Shown here: positions 1 to 9,458 of the stretch, piece after piece
Position numbering within the stretch: position 1 is the first letter of the stretch
Layout of the letters: each line of letters opens with the position of its first letter
Assembly (NCBI GenBank): GCA_023807065.1
Contig: JAJJLU010003470.1
Span: 1 to 64,000, forward strand
Direction of reading: 5' to 3'
Origin: Isotricha intestinalis
Lineage: Eukaryota > Ciliophora > Litostomatea > Vestibuliferida > Isotrichidae
Length of the DNA stretch: 64,000 nucleotides
The notes under the pieces: model-generated
Seen by the model: the letters and a program-made list of their open reading frames with translations, nothing else
Database searches by the model: none
Told to the model about the DNA's origin: nothing
Made by a program: the position numbers and the translations under genes

Positions 1-279
1 ACTCCTGTTGAATTAGATTTATTAAGTAAGTTATTGCAGTTTAATCCTAAAAAAAGAATTAATGTTATTCAAGCTTTGGAACATCCTTATGTTGCTGATT
101 TTCATGATCAATATTCTGACACTGAAATTTCTTGTGAAAAACCTATTCATATTCCTATTGATGATAATGTTAAATATACTGTAAAGGAATATAAACAAAA
201 ATTATATGATGATATTTTAAAAAGGAAAAAAGAAATTAGGAAAAAGTTACTTGCTATGCAAAAAAAAATGGGAAAATGA
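1..279 (+). CDS. ERK7/MAPK15-like MAP kinase, C-terminal fragment
   Basis: This is the 3' end of a kinase gene cut by the window edge. The frame is open from base 1 and begins TPVELDLLSKLLQFNPKKR, the classic end of a MAP kinase domain (subdomain XI, with the invariant Arg). It continues with ALEHPYVADFH, then IPIDDNVKYTVKEYKQKLYDDI and a basic KKEIRKK tail. That post-kinase segment is what I associate with ERK7/ERK8 (MAPK15), a family linked to basal bodies, cilia and autophagy. The true start lies upstream of the window; the TTG at 34 is not a start. The stop is TGA, which shows that TGA is a stop codon here. The tail is short compared with animal MAPK15, which has a long C-terminal region. 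The MAPK call is firm; the ERK7 subtype is probable. Confidence 0.75.
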   Translation, partial: TPVELDLLSKLLQFNPKKRINVIQALEHPYVADFHDQYSDTEISCEKPIHIPIDDNVKYTVKEYKQKLYDDILKRKKEIRKKLLAMQKKMGK

Positions 280-905
280 TTTTTTCGTTTTGGTTATATT
301 ATAAATTTTTATATGTTTTCCAATTTAAATGGTTTTTAAAAGAATATATTTATTTTTTTTAAAGATTTTTTTTTCATTAAATTAAAATTCTATTTAAAGG
401 AAAATAAGGAAAAGACAATGTTTCTTACAATAAATGAACAAAAAAATTAAAAAAATATATTTTTATTCTTTTTATATATTAATTTAACTCAAATTAAATT
501 TGAATTCATTTATTTGTTTTTTCTTAAATATATCATGTTTTTTCTTAATTTTCTATAGAAATTTTCCTTTTTTTTTAAATTCCAAAAAAATTACTTTTTT
601 TATAATTAATTAATCTTCATTTTGAAATAAACTTATTCTTCAATTTTTTCATATAAAAAGAATATATATTTTTTTATAAATATTTTGAAAAAGATAGATA
701 AACTATTATTGTATTAAACTTGAATTATTTTTGTATGTATATATAGCTCTATTTTTATTATTAAGATGTATGATTTTAAATTAAAGAATTTTTTTTAAAA
801 AAATTTATTGAGTTTTGTTGAAATTAAATTATAGAAACAATAAAATGATTTTATTTAATAATAACATTTGGAATATAAATAATTGAAAATTTCCATTTTT
901 TTATT
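280..905. other. intergenic region, nothing recognised
   Basis: A 626-bp AT-rich gap between two convergent genes, the MAPK fragment and the minus-strand B-box/MORN gene. It consists of A and T runs with stops in every frame. I see no tRNA-like fold, repeat array or conserved block. It is one of the longest gaps in the window, so a small non-coding RNA cannot be excluded by eye. Confidence 0.5.
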
Positions 906-2745
906 TCATAAATCCGAATAGTTTGTGATAATTAGATGTTTTTTATTAAAGTATATCTTTTTATCTTTAACTATCATATATTTATTTAAAGGTTTTCCAT
1001 TTTTATAAATACCTTCTATTATAGTTCCATTTTTGTAATATATTCTTCCTTTTCCTTCAAACAAATCATTTTTAAATTTCCCTTCATATCTACTTCCCTC
1101 CTCTTCAAAATACAATATTCCAAATCCATCTCTTCTAATATTTGATATTACAATTACTTCATTTAAATTAAAATTTTTCCAATCACCTATATAATAATTT
1201 CTATTTTGATAGATGATTTTACCATTTCCTTCTAGATATTTTTTATATTTATTATATTTAAACTTCCCATTACATTCATATGATTTAGTTTTAAAAGTTC
1301 CAAATCCTTCTTGCCTATCATTTTTAAATATTCCTGTATAAGAATCACCAGATTTATAATATAAAGTACCTAATCCTTCAATATAATTATTTTTAAATTC
1401 TCCTTTATATATATAACTATTATCATTTTTTGTTAAAATCCCATATCCTTCTATTTCATCATTATGCCATTCTCCTATATATTTATCTCCATTATCCCAT
1501 TTAAAAAAGCCAATTCCTTCTTTCTTATCATTTTTAAATTCTCCTATATATTTATTTTCTTTATATTGAAGTATTCCAAATCCTCCAAATAAATCATTTT
1601 CAAATTCTCCTTCATAATTTTTATCTTGTTCCTTAAATTTGAATATGCCATATCCATCTATATGTTTTTCTTTGAATTCACCTTCATAATAATTTCCATT
1701 TTTATAAATATATTTTCCAAATCCTTCCTGAATATTATTTTTATATTGTCCTTTATATATATCTCCATTTTTATTATACGATATTCCATAATTTTCCATT
1801 TTATCATCTATCCATTCCCCAATACAGTGATAATCTTTTTTATAATAGATTCCAATTCCTATTTTTTTATTGTTTAAACAGTTACCTTTAAAAATTCCAG
1901 ATTTATATCTATATATTCCGTAACTATATTTAATATTAAAATATTTACTTTAAATCTAATTCTTCTTTTGTTTCAATTATATTATTTTCATCATTTAAAA
2001 AAGACAGAATATCTGAATTTAACTCTAATTCTTTTAATTTTAAATTTTTCAGATTTAAAATAATTTCATTATTTAAACTATTATTATCATTCAATTTTTT
2101 ATAAGAATTCAATAAATTTTTCGCAAATTTAATTTGTAATATTGTTTGTTTTTTAAATTGTTTAAATTTGTTATTTATATTTTTAATAAAATCTGTAATA
2201 ATTATAACAATATCATTCCTTTGCTTTTCGATCTTATTAATGTTTGTTTCAATTTCCTCAATTAGATTATTATCTATATTTAATTGTCCAGTTTTAAAGT
2301 ATTTATTAGGGCATTTTTCACACAAAAGAATTTTTTCTTTCAAACAATAATTTTTAAAATTCTGAAAATGTATAGGACATACAAAATTATAATCACTTAT
2401 TGGAAAAATTTTTGGAATAGTTTTTGGAACAGCATTTCGATGTTCTTCAGTATGTTTTTTTTTACAATTATCTTCACTACAAAAACACTTTTTGCAAACA
2501 AAACAATAATTATTATTTATTAATCCCTCACAATATTGACAAGCCATTTCTTTAATTGAATTTTTTTGGCTATTGAAAAAATCTTCAATTAATATTTCCC
2601 CCATATGATTTAATCTACATTTAAATTGAATATATGTTTTTTTATCTTTTATTTTAATTGCAAACAATGATTGTTCAATACATTCTGGACAATGATATTC
2701 ATAATTCCCTGTTTTCATAATATTTTCATATTCTTCTTCATTCAT
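906..2745 (-). CDS. B-box zinc finger / MORN-repeat fusion protein (2 exons)
   Basis: Two minus-strand frames join into one 604-aa protein when a 25-nt GT-AG intron (1924-1948) is removed. Exon 1 (2745-1949) begins MNEEEYENIMK. It carries Cys/His pairs (CPEC, then CQYCEG, CFVCKKCFC, KKKHTEEH, and later CPIH and CEKC) typical of B-box or related zinc modules, followed by a coiled-coil stretch near residues 150-260. Exon 2 (1923-906) is an array of about a dozen MORN repeats such as YEGEFKNDLFEGKGRIYYKNG. The repeats already start upstream of the internal ATG at 1799 (YGIYRYKSGIFKGN), which shows that this Met is not the gene start. MORN arrays usually bind membranes or scaffold cytoskeleton; B-box plus coiled coil suggests oligomerisation. 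The partners are unknown. It ends with TGA. Confidence 0.75.
1924..1948 (-). other. 25-nt spliceosomal intron (deduced)
   Basis: Read on the minus strand it begins GTAAAT and ends ATATAG. Without splicing, the upstream frame stops at once (TAA inside the intron) and the MORN frame has no start codon. With splicing, the codons join as Leu-Asn-Tyr-Gly and restore a MORN repeat. It is phase 2 and not a multiple of three. Its length and GTA...TAG ends match the two introns deduced in the USP gene. Confidence 0.8.
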
Positions 2746-3526
2746 ATCTTATTTTTAATTTTATTTTATATTAAAAAAATATTGGTTGTCAAAAAAATAT
2801 TAATTATAATAATTATTATTATTGAAAAAATTTGAAAATTTGGAAATAAATTAAAATATTACTTTTTGGTAATCTTAAATAATTATTTTTAAAAAAACTA
2901 TCCTAATTTTCTAAAATTAAATCTGTAATTTTTAAGTTAATCTATAAAAATATTCATGTTTTTATTTATTTTTTATTTAATTCAGATTATTATCTAGAAT
3001 ATATTTAAATTATTGTTTGTTTAATTTAAATTATTTTAATAAAATGATGAATGTTTCTTCAAAATAGAGTATAATATTCCATATTAAATAACTTAAAGAC
3101 AAAACAAAAAATATTTTGAAAATTTGAGAATTATATTCTATATTTTTTTTAAATATATATTTTTCTTTTTCAAGATTTAAACAATCTTTAAATAATGAGA
3201 TTTTTTTTTTCATATTTATATTTTTTCTTTTATATTAAAACTTTATTTTAGTTCAAAGAAATTATAAATAATTTATATTATATTATTTTACATCTAGTTT
3301 ATAATCTAAACATTCAAAAAAATAAAATTTGGATAATAAATAATTAATGAATAATTTTTTAATTTTTTTATATAATTTTTAATTTCATAGAAAGAATATC
3401 ACATTATTTTCAAAAAAATATAAAAAATAGAATAATAAAAATAAAATAATTTAACAATAAATTGAAAAAAGAATTTATTATAATGTTTAAAAAATTTATA
3501 ATTAAAATTATAAAAAATCTCAATAT
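2746..3526. other. long intergenic region, mostly featureless
   Basis: A 781-bp AT-rich gap between two minus-strand genes. The only coding candidate is a 60-codon frame at 3031-3213 (minus). The remainder is poly-A/T tracts. It presumably holds the promoter of the B-box/MORN gene (near 2746-2900) and the 3' end of transcripts from the right. Confidence 0.5.
3031..3213 (-). CDS. possible small single-pass membrane protein
   Basis: A 60-aa frame, MKKKISLFKDCLNLEKEKY onward, with a charged N-terminal half and one hydrophobic stretch (IFKIFFVLSLSYLIWNIILYF) near residues 32-52, resembling a tail-anchored peptide. Frames of this length are rare in the true intergenic DNA of this window, and the start context (A-rich, ATG then AAA codons) looks like that of real genes. 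No family is recognised. It could also be chance or a remnant exon. Confidence 0.3.
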   Translation of the reverse strand: MKKKISLFKDCLNLEKEKYIFKKNIEYNSQIFKIFFVLSLSYLIWNIILYFEETFIILLK

Positions 3527-5209
3527 TTAATTAACCCAAATCCTAACTCTCCTATCTTTACTTCCACTAGCAGCTTTAACTCCATTAGGACTCCAATCTA
3601 CGGTGTAAATTTCATCAGCATGTCCAGGTAAATTATGCATCATTTTTTTAGTTTGAATATTCCAACATTGTAAAGTAGAATCTTTAGAGCAACTTAAAAT
3701 CATTTTAGAATTTGGACTCCAACTTATTTGATAAACATTACCAACATGTCCTCTTAAATTAAATAAGAATAAACCTGAATTTCCATTCCATATTTTTACA
3801 CTTTTATCAAAAGATGCACTTGCTAAATAAAATGCATTTGGAGAAAATTTTACATCATTTATTATATTTTGATGACCTGTCATTCTTATTATTTGCTTTT
3901 TTAAATTAATATCCCATAATATTAATGTATAATCATCACTTCCTGAAACTATTTTCTCTGAAGAATTTATTTTCTGTTTAAATAAATTATATCTTTCTTT
4001 TGATTTTTTAATTTTTTCTTCAAAAGATAATTTATTTATTGTTTCTATATATTCATAATAATTTCCTTTTATTTTATCATAATCATAACATCCTGTTCTT
4101 AAAATAAATTCAGTATTAATTGCCATTGTATTTATCCAATGAGAATGTCCTATTAAAGTTTTAATATGGTCAAATTTATCATTAAATATTTTAATAGTTT
4201 GATCTTCACTACAGGTAAATATATTATTTTCTCCACTCCAAATACATTTAGTAATACTTTGTTCATGAGCTAATATATTTATTATAATTTTTCCTAAAGA
4301 AGCATCCCACATTTTTAAATAACCATCTTTCCCAGAAGTAATAAATTTTAAATTTTCATTATTATCATATAAATTTAAAGGTTTAAAAGAAATAGAAGTA
4401 ATCCATTTTTTATGAGCTTTAATACTTTTATTAATTTTAGGTTTAAAATTATATATATCCCAAATTCCAAAATAACCATCAACATCACCTGAAATTAATA
4501 TAGAATTATCAGGTGAGAAAACTAAAGTTAAAATCCAATTAGAATGAATATTTTCATTTAAATTAATATTATTAGTAATTTGAGTATCATTATTCATATC
4601 CCAAAATCGAACAATTGAATCTCCTCCTCCTGAACAAAGTAAATTTCCATTTGGAGAAAATTGAACTGTTAATATTGAATCTGAATGACCTTCTAATATT
4701 GTTCCTCCTCTTGTCAATGGTTTTACTTTAAATAAACTTTCTGGACAATATATTATTTTATAAATGTTTTCACTTGAAAAGTTTTCTATCTTTTTTATTG
4801 TCTCTTTTATATTGTTTTTTATTTCTATATCATTTATATAAAATTGATATATTTGAAATTCTTTATTATTTAATTTTTCATTTAGTAATTTGTTTAAATC
4901 TAATATTGTTATTTCTGTTGGTAATGTTAATTCATTTGTTAAGCTTTCTTCATTTTTTAATTCTATTCCTTCCATTGATATAAATTTTGTTATTATTTGA
5001 GTTGGAATTTCATTTATTTGATTTTTAGAATTTTCTTGTTCTTTTAACTTTTTTAAATTTTTTTTTGACTCTGCTATTATTTTCTCTCTTTTTCCTTGAG
5101 TTCCTTTATACATTTCTCTTTTTACTCTTTCTTTGTTTTGTAAATAATTGTCTTTTGGCTTAAATTTATTTCGAACTTGAAGTCTTGGGTTAGGAATATT
5201 ATTATCCAT
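3527..5209 (-). CDS. NLE1: Notchless homolog, ribosome-assembly WD40 protein
   Basis: A 560-aa protein with an NLE domain (about residues 65-165, including FYINDIEI and YKIIYCPESLFKVKPLTR) followed by a WD40 propeller of about eight repeats ending RRVRIWVN. The junction TRGGTILEGHSDSILTVQFS matches the Notchless/Rsa4 pattern, as does the charged insertion between repeats (IKKSKERYNLF, then KIVSGSDDYTLILWD). Known members bind the AAA+ ATPase Mdn1/Rea1 through the NLE domain, which drives release of assembly factors from pre-60S ribosomes in the nucleus. The N-terminus has an extra, very basic stretch of about 60 residues (RNKFKPKDNY, KREMYKGTQGKRE), longer than I expect for the family and perhaps a nucleolar signal. 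The stop is 56 bp from the next gene's 3' side neighbour pattern typical of this compact region. Confidence 0.92.
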   Translation of the reverse strand: MDNNIPNPRLQVRNKFKPKDNYLQNKERVKREMYKGTQGKREKIIAESKKNLKKLKEQENSKNQINEIPTQIITKFISMEGIELKNEESLTNELTLPTEITILDLNKLLNEKLNNKEFQIYQFYINDIEIKNNIKETIKKIENFSSENIYKIIYCPESLFKVKPLTRGGTILEGHSDSILTVQFSPNGNLLCSGGGDSIVRFWDMNNDTQITNNINLNENIHSNWILTLVFSPDNSILISGDVDGYFGIWDIYNFKPKINKSIKAHKKWITSISFKPLNLYDNNENLKFITSGKDGYLKMWDASLGKIIINILAHEQSITKCIWSGENNIFTCSEDQTIKIFNDKFDHIKTLIGHSHWINTMAINTEFILRTGCYDYDKIKGNYYEYIETINKLSFEEKIKKSKERYNLFKQKINSSEKIVSGSDDYTLILWDINLKKQIIRMTGHQNIINDVKFSPNAFYLASASFDKSVKIWNGNSGLFLFNLRGHVGNVYQISWSPNSKMILSCSKDSTLQCWNIQTKKMMHNLPGHADEIYTVDWSPNGVKAASGSKDRRVRIWVN

Positions 5210-5265
5210 TTAAGATAATATGAAAATATTTAATTATAAATTATTTAAATTGTTTTTTTAAATTT

Positions 5266-6903
5266 TTATAAGTATTGTTTTATTAATATTATTAGAAAGT
5301 TTAGTATTATTTCTGGAATTAATATAAAATATATTATTAATAAAAGAAAATTTTTGAAATTTTGATTTTTTGATTTTAATGAAAAGAAAAAATAGGAAAT
5401 TGAAGAAAATATTATAATGATGGTTTTAAATAATGAAGTTAAATATTGTTTTAATTTTTGTAATTTTCTTATACTTTCACTTTGTACATTAAATTTTTTT
5501 GAAATATAAATTTGAAACATTTGAATTATTAAACTGTTAATCAAATTTCTTATTAAAGCTAAAATAAATAGAAAAATTAGAATTATTATTTCATAATTTC
5601 TTTTAGATATTACATAAAAATAAATACCAATACCATCAGAAAAAGTTAATATAATTAATAATATTATATGAAATATCATTTTATTAGATATTATTTCTAT
5701 TGAAAATTGTTTTTTCATTAATCTTCTTGTTAAAGGATAATTTAATGAACTAAAAAGTAAATTATATAAAACAAAGTAAAAACTAACATTTAAAGAATTA
5801 GAATTAAATTTATTATATAAAAACATAATAATCCAAATAAAAAGAATAGTATCATTAACATTTAATAAGATATAAATAAAAGTAAATTTTAATTCTTTAT
5901 AACTTAATTCTTTATTATTATTGCTATATTTATTATTATTCTTATTAGATAATTGAACCCCTTCAAACTGATTAAAATTATCAGATGTATAAGGAAAATT
6001 TGAATTTTTACTTTGATTTTGTTGTTTAATATTTTGATAAATATTTCCTGATTCTACCTCTTTAATATTATTTTTTTCATTTGTATTTGTATTATTATCA
6101 TTATTCTTTGATTTCGTTGTTATATGTCTTTCATAACTATTTGGAAAACTTTCTTCTCCATTTGAAATTGATAAACCTTCTTTTTTTTTATGACTGCTTT
6201 TTTCCATTTTTTCTTTTTCATTTGGATTTGAAATGTCCATCGAAAATTTTTTTCCTGATTTCATTGTATTATTCTCTGATTCATTATAAAATACATTTAA
6301 TTGAATAATTTGTTCACCTAAAAAAAATTTTAAATATTTTAATCTAATCATAATAATTGTTAATATAATTGAAACTATATTTATTAAGGAAAGAGTAATT
6401 GAAGGTAAAATTAATTTATGATTTTTATTTTTAGAATTTAATTGTAAAATATTTATTGGAAGGATTATTGATATAATTGTAGATAAAGTTTTAATTATAT
6501 ATAATATTAATCCAAATTCTTTTTTAAGAGATAATTCAAGAAAAATATTTTCTGTCATTACTGTTAAATTATTAGAAAAACCTAATAAAAATCTATATAT
6601 TATTAATGTATTATATGAATTTATGAAAATAAAACTTAAGTTGAATATTGATAAAAAAAATAAAGATATTAGTATTAATATACTTGATGAAGAATATTTC
6701 TTTAGATAAATCCAAAAAAAATTACCAAAAAATTTTCCAAATTCATGTATTGAATATATATTTCCAATAATATACCATTTTGGATTGTCATTTATTTGTA
6801 TTAATTTTTCGCATAATATTGGTATGATAAAAAAAGTTGAACTTGTATTTGATACTGAAAAAAAAAATAAAAATATTGTTTTTAATAGTTTATCATCAGC
6901 CAT
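5266..6903 (-). CDS. major facilitator superfamily transporter
   Basis: A 545-aa polytopic membrane protein. I count about six hydrophobic segments in residues 8-190, a long hydrophilic Asn/Ser/Lys-rich cytosolic loop (about 200-335), then about six more segments: the usual 6+6 MFS layout. Residues HEFGKFFGNFFW in the second helix region and YRFLLGFSNN around helix 4 fit the MFS signature (the RxxxGxxxx pattern), most like the zinc-induced-facilitator/YCR023C-type group. The substrate cannot be told from sequence. The next gene to the right is divergent, and the NLE1 start lies 56 bp from this stop on the same strand. The poly-Asn loop is unlikely to be functional in transport. Confidence 0.75.
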   Translation of the reverse strand: MADDKLLKTIFLFFFSVSNTSSTFFIIPILCEKLIQINDNPKWYIIGNIYSIHEFGKFFGNFFWIYLKKYSSSSILILISLFFLSIFNLSFIFINSYNTLIIYRFLLGFSNNLTVMTENIFLELSLKKEFGLILYIIKTLSTIISIILPINILQLNSKNKNHKLILPSITLSLINIVSIILTIIMIRLKYLKFFLGEQIIQLNVFYNESENNTMKSGKKFSMDISNPNEKEKMEKSSHKKKEGLSISNGEESFPNSYERHITTKSKNNDNNTNTNEKNNIKEVESGNIYQNIKQQNQSKNSNFPYTSDNFNQFEGVQLSNKNNNKYSNNNKELSYKELKFTFIYILLNVNDTILFIWIIMFLYNKFNSNSLNVSFYFVLYNLLFSSLNYPLTRRLMKKQFSIEIISNKMIFHIILLIILTFSDGIGIYFYVISKRNYEIIILIFLFILALIRNLINSLIIQMFQIYISKKFNVQSESIRKLQKLKQYLTSLFKTIIIIFSSISYFFFSLKSKNQNFKNFLLLIIYFILIPEIILNFLIILIKQYL

Positions 6904-7140
6904 ATGATTATAAAAGAAATTATATTTTCTAAAAATTTAATTTTAAATATTTAAAAATAATATAAATAATTCTTTATTTGTTTTAAAATCAAAAAGAGAA
7001 ATTACAGAAAATATTATAAAAGATATTATCTATTAATTTAGATTGTTTTTCTTATTGTTATAGTTATAGTAATCTAAAAAAGATTAAAAATATATAAAAT
7101 AATTTCATAAAAATTTATTGTATAAAAAACAATAAAAAAA
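6904..7140. promoter_or_regulatory. divergent intergenic promoter region
   Basis: A 237-bp gap between the start codons of the minus-strand MFS gene and the plus-strand hypothetical gene, so it must hold both promoters. It is A/T-rich with no motif I can name. A short frame crossing it on the minus strand (7074-7280) is antisense to the start of the next gene and is not counted. Confidence 0.4.
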
Positions 7141-7950
7141 ATGGAAAATTCAGCCCAAAATAATTTAAATAATGTAGAAAGTGAAACAACTGCTTCTTCT
7201 TCTATTTCACAAAGTGAAAATTGTAATACTTTTTCGACTTCTTTTAAATATGATTTTAAAAACAAAAATGATTTAAACAATTTTGAAAATATTATTAAAA
7301 AAAATAAGTATGTTAAAGATGATATTTTAAGTGTAGATGATGTATTAATATTTGAAGATTTAAGAGAACAAAAAGCACTTATTGTTGAAAAATTTTATCC
7401 TAACATATATAGATGGGCAAAAGAATTAGAAAGAATGAAAAAAAATTGGAGACTATCAAAAAGAAAAAATAAAGGTTCTTCATTTACAGAATATATAAAA
7501 AATGCAGAAGATAAATTAAGAAATGAAAAAATAATAGAGAGTCAAAATAATGATTTAATTTCTGGTTTAATGGCTTTAAATTTTAATAATAATAATAATA
7601 ATAATAATAATTCTAATAACAATAATAATAATGAAAAAGATAAAGATAAAAAGCATAAAAAATTAAAAACTTATTCAATGGAAATTATTGTAAAATTTAA
7701 TAAAAATATGATTAAAAATTGGATGGAAATTTCTTCAAATTTATCTATTATTTGTCAAGCTTATTTACCAAGAGGAACTGAAATAAAACCAATTAAAGAT
7801 GAGAATGATGAAATTTATGCTTTAATTCAAACTTTTAGTCATAAAGAAAAATATGATATTACTTATATTGAAAATGATATTAAAAGAAATATTTTATGTG
7901 TTGATAAAGTTGAAATAGCAAATATTAAAGAAATTAAAGAAGACGAATAA
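7141..7950 (+). CDS. hypothetical protein with Asn-rich insert
   Basis: A 269-aa protein I do not recognise. The N-terminus (1-40) is Ser/Thr/Asn-rich. Residues about 60-130 look like a folded helical region (LIFEDLREQKALIVEKFYPN, then YRWAKELERMKKNWRLSKRKNKG). A poly-Asn tract near residues 149-165 follows. The C-terminal part (about 175-269) looks beta-rich and ends in acidic KEIKEDE. The Trp/Arg-rich RWAKELERMKKNWRLSKRK segment is the best handle for a search. The ATG at 7141 follows an A-rich leader. It converges with the kinase gene on the right, 53 bp between stops. Confidence 0.7.
   Translation: MENSAQNNLNNVESETTASSSISQSENCNTFSTSFKYDFKNKNDLNNFENIIKKNKYVKDDILSVDDVLIFEDLREQKALIVEKFYPNIYRWAKELERMKKNWRLSKRKNKGSSFTEYIKNAEDKLRNEKIIESQNNDLISGLMALNFNNNNNNNNNSNNNNNNEKDKDKKHKKLKTYSMEIIVKFNKNMIKNWMEISSNLSIICQAYLPRGTEIKPIKDENDEIYALIQTFSHKEKYDITYIENDIKRNILCVDKVEIANIKEIKEDE
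7585..7632 (+). repeat. AAT-repeat coding for poly-Asn
   Basis: A (AAT)n microsatellite broken by a TCT codon and encoding two runs of Asn inside the hypothetical protein at 7141-7950. Similar AAT/ATT tracts occur in many genes here and reflect base composition plus slippage. Confidence 0.9.
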
Positions 7951-8003
7951 AAATAATTTTAGATTAATTAAGATTTTAAATATATAAATTTTTTCTTGTT
8001 TTT

Positions 8004-9113
8004 TTATGAAATTTTAAAATAATCTGAATCAATAATTTTATTAATATCAGTTAATCTTTTTTCAGGATTTTTTTCTAATAATTGAAAAAGTAAATTTTCA
8101 TAAAATTTATTTAGAGGATTAAAAGGTAATTTAATATCATTTTCCAAAATTTTAATTTGTAATTCTAATTCACTATCAGAATCAAAAGGAAATTCTTCAA
8201 AAATAAAAATATATAAACAAATACCAACAGACCAAATATCAGCATAAAAAGGATTATAATTAGTATTTGTTTCTATATTTTGTAATTCAGGAGCTTGATA
8301 ATGCATTGATCCTCCTGGTTCATCAATTTTATTATTTTTTGAAAATAAAATTGTACTTATTGAAAAATCTATTATTTTAATTTTATTTTCTTTTGAATCA
8401 AATAATAAATTTTCTATTTTAATATCTCTATGAATTATATTGTGAGAATGAATATATTTTAAACCTAGAAATATTTCTTTAAAAAGTTTAGACGCTATTT
8501 TATGTTTTATTTCTAAATTTAATGAATTTTTTTTAATTAAATTATTATCAAAATCTTCTACTTCAAAATTTAAATTTGGAAATAAAAATTTAATTAAATT
8601 AGGATTATGAAAATGATTATAATTAATATTATCTCTGTTCATAATAGGACCAATATCACAATAATCATTAATTAAATAAAGAAAAGGCTCTCTATTAATA
8701 TTATCATATATTAATTCATATAATGATATAACATATTCTTTTCCTATATTTTCTTCTTCTTTTTCTTTTCCTTTCGTTAATTTTCCCAAAATTAAAATTT
8801 CATTTAAAACTTCATCAAAATAAGTTATCATATTAGAATTTTTAAAATATCTTCTTCTATATTGTGTCATTATATGTGTTTTTTTCATTGCATAATTTTT
8901 TGTTATTATATTATTTTCTTCATAAAAATATCTTTTAACTAAATAAACTTTCCAAATTGCACCTTCTCCTATTTTTTTTATTTTTTCAAATTCATTTATA
9001 CATTTATTTCCTTGTTTATTTATATATTCTTTTATTTCTTTATTCCAAATAAAATTTAAATTTTGAAAATTTTTATTACAATATTCATCATATTTTTCAA
9101 ATTCTTTTTCCAT
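8004..9113 (-). CDS. Ser/Thr protein kinase, CaMKK-like, with DFS motif
   Basis: A 369-aa kinase. Visible landmarks: Gly loop IGEGAIWKVYLV (about 48-59), VAIK-type Lys in YAMKK, alphaC Glu in FDEVLNEILIL, HRDIKIENLL catalytic loop, IIDFSIST at the DFG position, GGSMHYQAPE (APE motif) and DIWSVGICLYIFIFEEFPF. The activation-loop wording and the inserted region after the hinge (about 155-200) resemble CaMKK/ELM-type kinases, which activate other kinases such as SnRK1/AMPK. The oddity is DFG changed to DFS: the metal-binding Asp remains, so activity is possible. It is nearly a bare kinase domain with a short N-terminal leader. The kinase fold is certain; the subfamily is tentative. Confidence 0.85.
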   Translation of the reverse strand: MEKEFEKYDEYCNKNFQNLNFIWNKEIKEYINKQGNKCINEFEKIKKIGEGAIWKVYLVKRYFYEENNIITKNYAMKKTHIMTQYRRRYFKNSNMITYFDEVLNEILILGKLTKGKEKEEENIGKEYVISLYELIYDNINREPFLYLINDYCDIGPIMNRDNINYNHFHNPNLIKFLFPNLNFEVEDFDNNLIKKNSLNLEIKHKIASKLFKEIFLGLKYIHSHNIIHRDIKIENLLFDSKENKIKIIDFSISTILFSKNNKIDEPGGSMHYQAPELQNIETNTNYNPFYADIWSVGICLYIFIFEEFPFDSDSELELQIKILENDIKLPFNPLNKFYENLLFQLLEKNPEKRLTDINKIIDSDYFKIS

Positions 9114-9458
9114 TTAATATAATTATTTATTTAAATATTTAAATATCACTCATTTTAAATTTATAATTCTAATAAAAAAACAATATGATTTTGTTATAAA
9201 AATCATAAAAGAATAATATCATTAAAAAATAATTAATTGATATTTAAATTTTTTGGTCTTTAAGTGGTCAAAAAACTAGATAAAAAAATTTAACAGAATT
9301 CTTTCTTTTAATGGCGTTCCAAAGGGAATAAAATATATAAAAAAAATCAAAGATGTAAAATAAAGATTAAATTTAATCTTTCCAAAATTTTAAACCCGGG
9401 AAGAAAAAAAATCATATTTATAAAAGAAATTAATGAAAAAAATAAAATAAAAATATAT
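9114..9458. promoter_or_regulatory. divergent promoter with palindrome and GC islands, upstream of DP gene
   Basis: A 345-bp gap between two divergent starts. Unlike other gaps it holds short GC-richer blocks: GGTC repeats near 9254-9270, ATGGCGTTCCAAAGGGAAT at 9311-9329 and CCCGGG at 9395-9400. A perfect 20-bp palindrome (AAAGATTAAA and its mirror) lies at 9362-9381. CTTCCCGG on the minus strand at the GC block resembles the E2F/DP consensus TTTSSCGC at 6 of 8 positions. Because the gene to the right encodes a DP subunit, autoregulation is possible, but this is inference. Confidence 0.4.

Noticed and set aside
906..1799. Independent MORN gene starting at the ATG at 1799
   Set aside because: MORN repeats continue upstream in the same frame without any start codon, and a 25-nt intron links them to the B-box frame. 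The ATG is internal.
906..2745. Frameshifted pseudogene in the B-box/MORN region
   Set aside because: The break coincides exactly with a GT-AG segment matching two other introns in size and ends; splicing explains it without damage.
8004..9113. Pseudokinase call for the DFS kinase
   Set aside because: The Asp of DFG, the Lys, the alphaC Glu, the HRD Asp and the Asn are all present; Gly to Ser alone does not abolish activity in general.
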